The notes under the pieces are model-generated. The model saw only the letters and a program-made list of their open reading frames with translations. It did not search any database and was not told the DNA's origin. Source: Protonemura montana (Eukaryota > Arthropoda > Insecta > Plecoptera > Nemouridae). From it: a DNA stretch of 64,000 nt. Below, piece by piece: positions 59,455 to 64,000 of the stretch. Position 1 is the stretch's first letter; every line of letters begins with the position of its first letter. A program made the translations under genes and the position numbers. Location: contig OX387610.1 in NCBI GenBank assembly GCA_947568835.1, forward strand, positions 372,001 to 436,000, given 5' to 3'.

Positions 59455-59524
59455 ATGTAGAGATGTGCTTCACGGTGTTTGCTCTGTTTAATGAGATTGT
59501 TGGCCCTAAAAAGGGCCTTGGCTC
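59455..59524 (-). repeat. Inverted repeat of the Penelope-like element, 3' side
   Basis: 70 bp identical, in inverted orientation, to 61006-61075. It includes the internal palindrome GGCCCTAAAAAGGGCC. Confidence 0.93.
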
Positions 59525-59525
59525 T

Positions 59526-59560
59526 CGACGTTTCGACAAGTCACGGCTTGTCATCTTCAG
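59526..59560 (-). other. Hammerhead-like motif beside the Penelope repeat
   Basis: On minus: CTGAAGAT, then a perfect 6-bp stem GACAAG/CTTGTC with loop CCGTGA, then GAAACGTCG, ending one base before the inverted repeat. Hammerhead ribozymes are known in the terminal repeats of Penelope-like elements. Against a textbook core there is one extra base before the stem, and U7 is A. Self-cleavage is unproven. Confidence 0.5.
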
Positions 59561-61011
59561 GAGACTGATAGTGCTGTCGTTCGGCCGCTCGGTTTTGTAG
59601 CGGAGCGTGTAGCGCAGAGCGCCGCTCTCCCATTGGCTCTTGCGGTAGCCAATCGCGTGTTGCGCGCAGGGGCATCTTGGCGGGCTCGTATGTTCGCCGG
59701 AGTGGCGGCTCGTGGGGTCGGTCTCACGGTGGGCTCTGCCGGTGTCACGGAGATCTTGTCCGTGACGGGCTTCCACGCGTGAGGAAGGCGGATGCTGTCA
59801 TCCCGTTTGTTCATGTTGAACGGGCGCCTTTCGATCTCCACTGCTTCGCGGATGGTTCGTGTTCGGTAGTGCGTCACCGCGGCCAGGGACTTCATGCCAT
59901 CGAAGTGTATCTCGTGCCCGGTCTGCTCCGTGTGCTGAAACAGAGAGGAGGTGCTTTGGCCGGTCGCGACCGCTCGCCGGTGTTCTTGAAGCCGCTTCGA
60001 CATGTGCCTACTCGTCTGCCCGACGTATGTGTTGTTGCAGTCGGCGCAGGGCACTTCGTACACCCCGTGTTCTTCGAGCGCTATCTTGTCTTTGGCGCTG
60101 CGTAGCAGGTCTTGGATCTTGCGGTCGGCTCGGAAGACGGTCTTGATTTTGGCGGCAGCTAGTCGCTTGCCGATGCGGTCGGTAACCCCTCGCACGTACG
60201 GGAGGAAGGCGGTGGCCACCGATGTCTCATCTTCGTCTGGCTTTTCTTTTCTTCTCAAGTTCCAGGCTTTTTGGAAGTCGCGGTTGGTGTATCCGTTTTG
60301 CAGGAGAGCGGACTTGAGTGTACGGGCTTCGGTTTTTAGGTGGTCCGCGTCGGAGATGGCTTTAGATCGGTATGCCAGTGAACTAGCTACCGATCGAAGC
60401 TGGGCGGGGTGGTGATGCGATGTCGCGTTCAGGTAGCGGTTCGTGTGTGTGGGCTTCCGGTATACCGAGTGGCCGAGCGTCCCATCTGGTCTCTTCATCA
60501 CGAGGCAGTCCAGGAAGGGGAGTTTGTTGTTCGCTTCTATTTCCATGGTGAACTTGATGTTGGCGTGCCTGCTGTTCAGGTGGGTCAGGAACTCGTCCAA
60601 CTTCGCCGCGCCGTGTGGCCACACAACGAAGGTGTCGTCGACGTATCGGAGCCAACAGCTAGGTTTCAGAGGCGCTGAGTTGATGGCTTCGGTCTCGAAC
60701 TCGGTCATGAACAGGTTGGCGATCACGGGGGACAGAGGTGATCCCATCGGTGCGCCTTCCACTTGTCTGTAGAACTGGCCGTCGAACAGGAAATACGTCG
60801 ACTCCATGCAGTGTCTTGTTAGGTCGACGACGTAGTCCGGCAGTAGGTAGTTGGCGGTGATCTTGTCCATGGCTTCGCCGATGGGTATCTTTGTGAACAG
60901 GGATACCACATCGAAGCTGACCAGCATGTCCCCGGGTTCCAGCTTGAGATCTTGGAGCAGGCTGACGAGGTGGGCCGAGTTCCTCACGTAGGACTTCGCC
61001 TCTTCGAGCCA
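59557..61011 (-). CDS. Penelope-type reverse transcriptase with GIY-YIG endonuclease, N-terminally truncated
   Basis: About 485 codons without interruption. The start is missing: coding sequence runs in from the inverted repeat (WLEEAKSYVRN), and the GTG at 60985-60987 is not a true start. Residues counted from 60987: RT motif A SFDVVSLFTKIP (24-35), motif B APMGSPLSPVIANL (79-92), catalytic YVDD (115-118), then KLPFLDCLV (155-163). The linker is followed by the endonuclease: GVY (308-310), CADC (314-317), YVGQTSR (321-327), LQEHRRA and the Glu of REAVEIERRPFN. The CxxC between the two halves is a Penelope hallmark. The N-terminal RT fingers are gone, so this copy is unlikely to be active. 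Confidence 0.93.
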   Translation of the reverse strand, partial: WLEEAKSYVRNSAHLVSLLQDLKLEPGDMLVSFDVVSLFTKIPIGEAMDKITANYLLPDYVVDLTRHCMESTYFLFDGQFYRQVEGAPMGSPLSPVIANLFMTEFETEAINSAPLKPSCWLRYVDDTFVVWPHGAAKLDEFLTHLNSRHANIKFTMEIEANNKLPFLDCLVMKRPDGTLGHSVYRKPTHTNRYLNATSHHHPAQLRSVASSLAYRSKAISDADHLKTEARTLKSALLQNGYTNRDFQKAWNLRRKEKPDEDETSVATAFLPYVRGVTDRIGKRLAAAKIKTVFRADRKIQDLLRSAKDKIALEEHGVYEVPCADCNNTYVGQTSRHMSKRLQEHRRAVATGQSTSSLFQHTEQTGHEIHFDGMKSLAAVTHYRTRTIREAVEIERRPFNMNKRDDSIRLPHAWKPVTDKISVTPAEPTVRPTPRAATPANIRARQDAPARNTRLATARANGRAALCATRSATKPSGRTTALSVS

Positions 61012-61075
61012 AGGCCCTTTTTAGGGCCAACAATCTCATTAAACAGAGCAAACACCGTGAAGCACATCTCTACAT
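61006..61075 (+). repeat. Inverted repeat of the Penelope-like element, 5' side
   Basis: Exact inverted copy of 59455-59524. The last two bases also belong to the target duplication. Confidence 0.93.
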
Positions 61076-61085
61076 AAGTATATAT

Positions 61086-61770
61086 CCATGTTTCAAATAC
61101 CAATTTTTCTTTTGTTTGCACAGGTACAGGTTTGAAGGTAAAAAATTCCACTGTCTTCTTTAGACAATTATACAGAGTTAATGCACATTCAAGTAAATCC
61201 CTGAAGTCTTTATTATTTCTGACAGTGACAGCTTATAAAAATATCAGATTTGTTATTACGTAGAAATCGAAAGCGACCTCAACAATCTGACCTTACTTCT
61301 GAAACGTTATCAATCATTAAAACAAACAACACAATACAAGTGGAGATTTAAAAAAAAAGTTAGCCATAAGTAAATTCTTTGTCGATAACATGCTCGATTT
61401 GTCGAATTCCAACTTCAATAAAAATCCAGAAAAAATAGTTTCCATACGAGACTTTCCCCGTAATCACAGGAAGTTGTTTTATTTAATAAAATAAATTTAC
61501 TTCACCAGGACACCTGCTTCTGTCTTAGCGTTCAACGAGGAAGCAGCATTGGGTCTTACCAACCTTGTAGCAAAGACGACTCTGGGCTGAATGTTCGATG
61601 TCAACATTAGGAAGATGATTCGATCCAACCTCGAGTGGATTGTTTAGCTTCATTCCATGATATCATCCTTCGAAAGGTTGCTATGCAAGAGAAAAATATG
61701 AAGCTCGCAGACACCACAAGTAAAACACAGGAAATTGACAAAACTCTGCAATATGTAATTATAATAATTG
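61086..61770. other. AT-rich sequence without a recognised feature
   Basis: No gene or repeat recognised. Confidence 0.5.
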
Positions 61771-61777
61771 AATGCAT

Positions 61778-62245
61778 TTAAGGCTTGAGAGGATTGCGTT
61801 GTTGGCTTGTTTTGAATTTAATGAGTATGGTCTTCGAGGCATTTAGGGCCAGGTAATTTTTGAGACTCCACTCTTCCATTTGTTTAATGGCAGTTTTGCT
61901 AGTGTTTAAAATTGAATTGAGATGATCGCATACTAATTGGGTCGTGTCGTCTGCAAAGGTGATAAGGGGCCATGTTTTCACTGTCAGGTTTAGGTTGTTT
62001 GTGTAAATAATGAATAATATCGGAGATATTGATGCTCCCTGGGGGACACCTGCATTTCCTGTGCATGCATTGGAGTAGATGCATCCCATCTGATGTCAGA
62101 TTTTTACTTTCTGTTTCCTGTTGTGAAGGAAGGATCCTATCCATTTATTTGCCACCCCACGGACTCCCATATAATTTAGTTTTGCTAATAACACATCATG
62201 ATTTACTGTATCGAAAGCTTTGGTATAATCACAGATTGACATACA
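61778..62245 (-). pseudogene. LINE reverse transcriptase fragment (Jockey/CR1-like)
   Basis: The minus-strand frame begins mid-domain with CDYTKAFDTVNHDVLLAKL (RT motif A region), then GVRGVANKWIGSFLHNR. A TGA stop at 62096-62098 follows, then GNAGVPQGASISPILFIIY (motif B) and TFADDTTQL (FADD, motif C). It ends with a NYLALNASKTILIKF segment. The layout is that of non-LTR retrotransposon RTs. The ends are missing and one stop breaks the frame. AT-rich sequence follows the 3' end. Confidence 0.88.
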
Positions 62246-64000
62246 CAGATATATCACCTTACCCAGCTTTGGCTACGGCACGCTACGGCAAAAAAATACT
62301 TGTTACGCGAGCACTGAGGGGCGCTGGCATCGCGATGTATAGTAGCATCAGTTGAATATTGGGCCACCAGAGTGCAGGGTAATCGGTTTGACCGAGTGGT
62401 GGGGCGAGAGTACAGCTTGCTGAACTAAAAAATGGGTACTGGATTTGGCGAAGTACTTGTCATTGGAAAAGGGATCGTGTTAGTGTTAAAAATTGAAGAA
62501 AATTGAGGATTTAGGTGCAGACGTCGGTACACTGCAGCTGAATAAAAAGAAAGGCGAGTCCATTATCATATTTAAACTATATTTTAATCGCAAGCAGGGA
62601 CATATGTGTGTTTCCTTCTGAAGGCACTGCAAGCTGACAGTACCTATTTTGTTTCTATTACAAATGCTTAATGGGTGGGGAAATAAAAATACATTAACAA
62701 CAATATATTGTTATATTTCAGGTTTCAATTTGAAGAAACTAGAACAAAAAGTCAGTCTCATCTAAAGAGATCAAATGAAAATACAAAGCAAGTCCCAATA
62801 CCAGGGGCGCCGACTACGTGTGTGCCCGAGAGCTCGAGCAACCCTCGAAAACTCTTTGGATATTCTTAAATCTTTCGATACGAGATTTTTTTCCGTAACT
62901 CATCAATAGCTGTCAACATTCCAGGGCTAAAAAGTAAAAGCCATCCGTATGGCATGAGTTGCCGTACAGTAAGATGGTTCAAAGAATCTTACAAAATCAT
63001 TCTGAAAAATATATGACAACAGCTATGCTCGCTCATAATAATATTGACTACGCGATCGCGAAACTATAAGCTTGGCCAAGGTCAGCGCACCGCATACCCT
63101 TTGTAAGGCAGCGCCGACAAAGCAATGCGAATACCCCTATTTTTGTAGTTTCCACTCTCAGTACATGACCGATCCTTTCGTAACAAGAACGACCAGCAAT
63201 GATGTCATTAAAGGGGCACAAATCACGTTTTGGTCAGTTTGCAGTTTCAGATTTACTAATGTCTTAAGGATTTGTAACAGCTGTGAATTGTTTGTTGATT
63301 TCCTTTAATAGGGCAGTGTTAAACGCATCCGGGGGAGTAATACGGGACGCGGTGTGCATTTTCCCGTTCCACACATTTTCTACCGTGGCACAAGGGGAGT
63401 GTATCACGTGGGTGTCTAGCTATGCGTCTAGATTTGATTTGGAACAAAACACTACTGAATATCTAAGCCGATTTGCGATAAAAATGTTCCGAGAATCGCT
63501 AATACCAGAGCCATTTAACTCACAAAACCATCTTATGCTAATAATTGAATTTCGAAATTTTTTAAAGCACCATTACATTCGGCTTCGAAACCTGATTTCA
63601 AATCAGTTCAAATTTTTGTTCTAATGTTGAAACTACCCTCTCTAGCATCAATTTACCGTGATCAACCAGCAAGGTTACTGGGCCACCTGCTCAGTCTCGC
63701 CAAACCATCGTAATCGCCTGGCGATATTATTATAAAACCCAGCAATGCGGGAATTCCAAGAAAATCAACATTGAGATAAGCACCCGCCAAGTCAAAGTAC
63801 CTATCATTTAATAGATTTTCGAAATTTGAAACAATCCACATTACTTTCCGAAATTTTCTATGCGGAAATCTTTTTTGATCGACATCCTAGCCCCAGATTT
63901 AGCGATTTGACATAAGTTCTCACCCAACAATTTCAATATGACTTGGTCATGATCGTGAATTTATGCAATGAGAGGCTTACAGCGACTTCCAAGCGTGTTT
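62246..64000. other. Sequence without a recognised gene
   Basis: Two plus-strand frames (63072-63308 and 63283-63624) have no recognisable domain, splice support or repeat. I do not call them. Nothing else seen. Confidence 0.45.

Larger units (their letters stand above)
59423..61073 (-). mobile_element. Penelope-like retroelement, 5'-truncated, with inverted repeats
   Basis: The insertion is bounded by a perfect 12-bp direct repeat ATAAGTATATAT (59411-59422 and 61074-61085). A 70-bp perfect inverted repeat lies at 59455-59524 and 61006-61075. A further 32 bp (59423-59454) are present only at the 3' end. Between the repeats runs one open frame with RT and GIY-YIG endonuclease. Penelope-like elements are known for variable target duplications, repeats in direct or inverted order and an extra end piece. 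High GC (about 56-58% by impression) sets it off from its AT-rich flanks. It looks young. Confidence 0.92.

Noticed and set aside
59677..60772. Plus-strand and other-frame frames opposite the Penelope RT
   Set aside because: Shadow frames of a GC-rich coding region; the minus frame has all the motifs.
63283..63624. 113-codon plus-strand frame
   Set aside because: No recognisable domain or context. I could not support it, though a protein search might.

Overview
The window comes from the nuclear genome of an animal, most likely a marine invertebrate. A cnidarian would fit best, but I cannot fix the taxon. The basis is indirect: a Penelope-like element with a GIY-YIG endonuclease, SINEs whose head is derived from animal 5S rRNA, a Ty3/Gypsy LTR element, fragments of Mutator-like, LINE and hAT elements, GT-AG-like exon borders, and no bacterial operon structure. 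No complete host gene is recognisable. The window is a repeat-rich, gene-poor accessory region.

Layout. Bases 1-20497 are a roughly 17.4-kb hexanucleotide array (GTCTTC/GTCCTC). It is split by one young LTR retrotransposon at 5697-8739, which has identical 225-bp LTRs, gag and integrase but no protease, RT or RNase H. The very long open frames across the array are artefacts: the hexamer has no stop codon in any of the six frames. From 20.5 to 24.7 kb lie a duplicated acidic terminal-exon-like sequence on the minus strand, two minisatellites and a broken Mutator-like transposase. From 25.6 to 27.2 kb is a 104-bp array. From 28.7 to 35.5 kb several different tandem arrays lie nearly end to end (28, 41, 10/11, 8, 6/3 and 47-bp units), interrupted by a hAT-type non-autonomous transposon with an 8-bp target duplication.

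From 36 to 53 kb the main feature is five copies of a 5S-derived SINE whose internal-promoter segment has been amplified as a 91-bp tandem unit (about 5 to 13 units per copy). One copy has a perfect 14-bp target duplication. Between them lie a TTAA-flanked inverted-repeat element, a tRNA-like inverted repeat, a 118-bp array with a 7-unit higher-order period, and a direct duplication of about 0.65 kb that flanks one SINE. From 54 to 59 kb there are several exon-like pieces with good splice signals, mostly on the minus strand around 54 kb and on both strands at 56.6-59 kb, plus a decamer array. I cannot name the host gene or genes. From 59.4 to 61.1 kb is a 5'-truncated Penelope-like element with perfect inverted repeats and a 12-bp target duplication. 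From 61.8 to 62.2 kb is a broken LINE reverse transcriptase. The last 1.7 kb holds nothing I recognise.

How it fits together: almost all recognisable coding capacity belongs to mobile elements, and most sequence novelty lies in tandem amplification, both of simple motifs and of promoter-bearing SINE segments. The most unusual systems are the 5S-promoter-amplifying SINE family, the frame-neutral hexamer array with its 4.84-kb duplication and phase-shifting octamer linkers, and the ribozyme-like motifs linked to the Penelope element.
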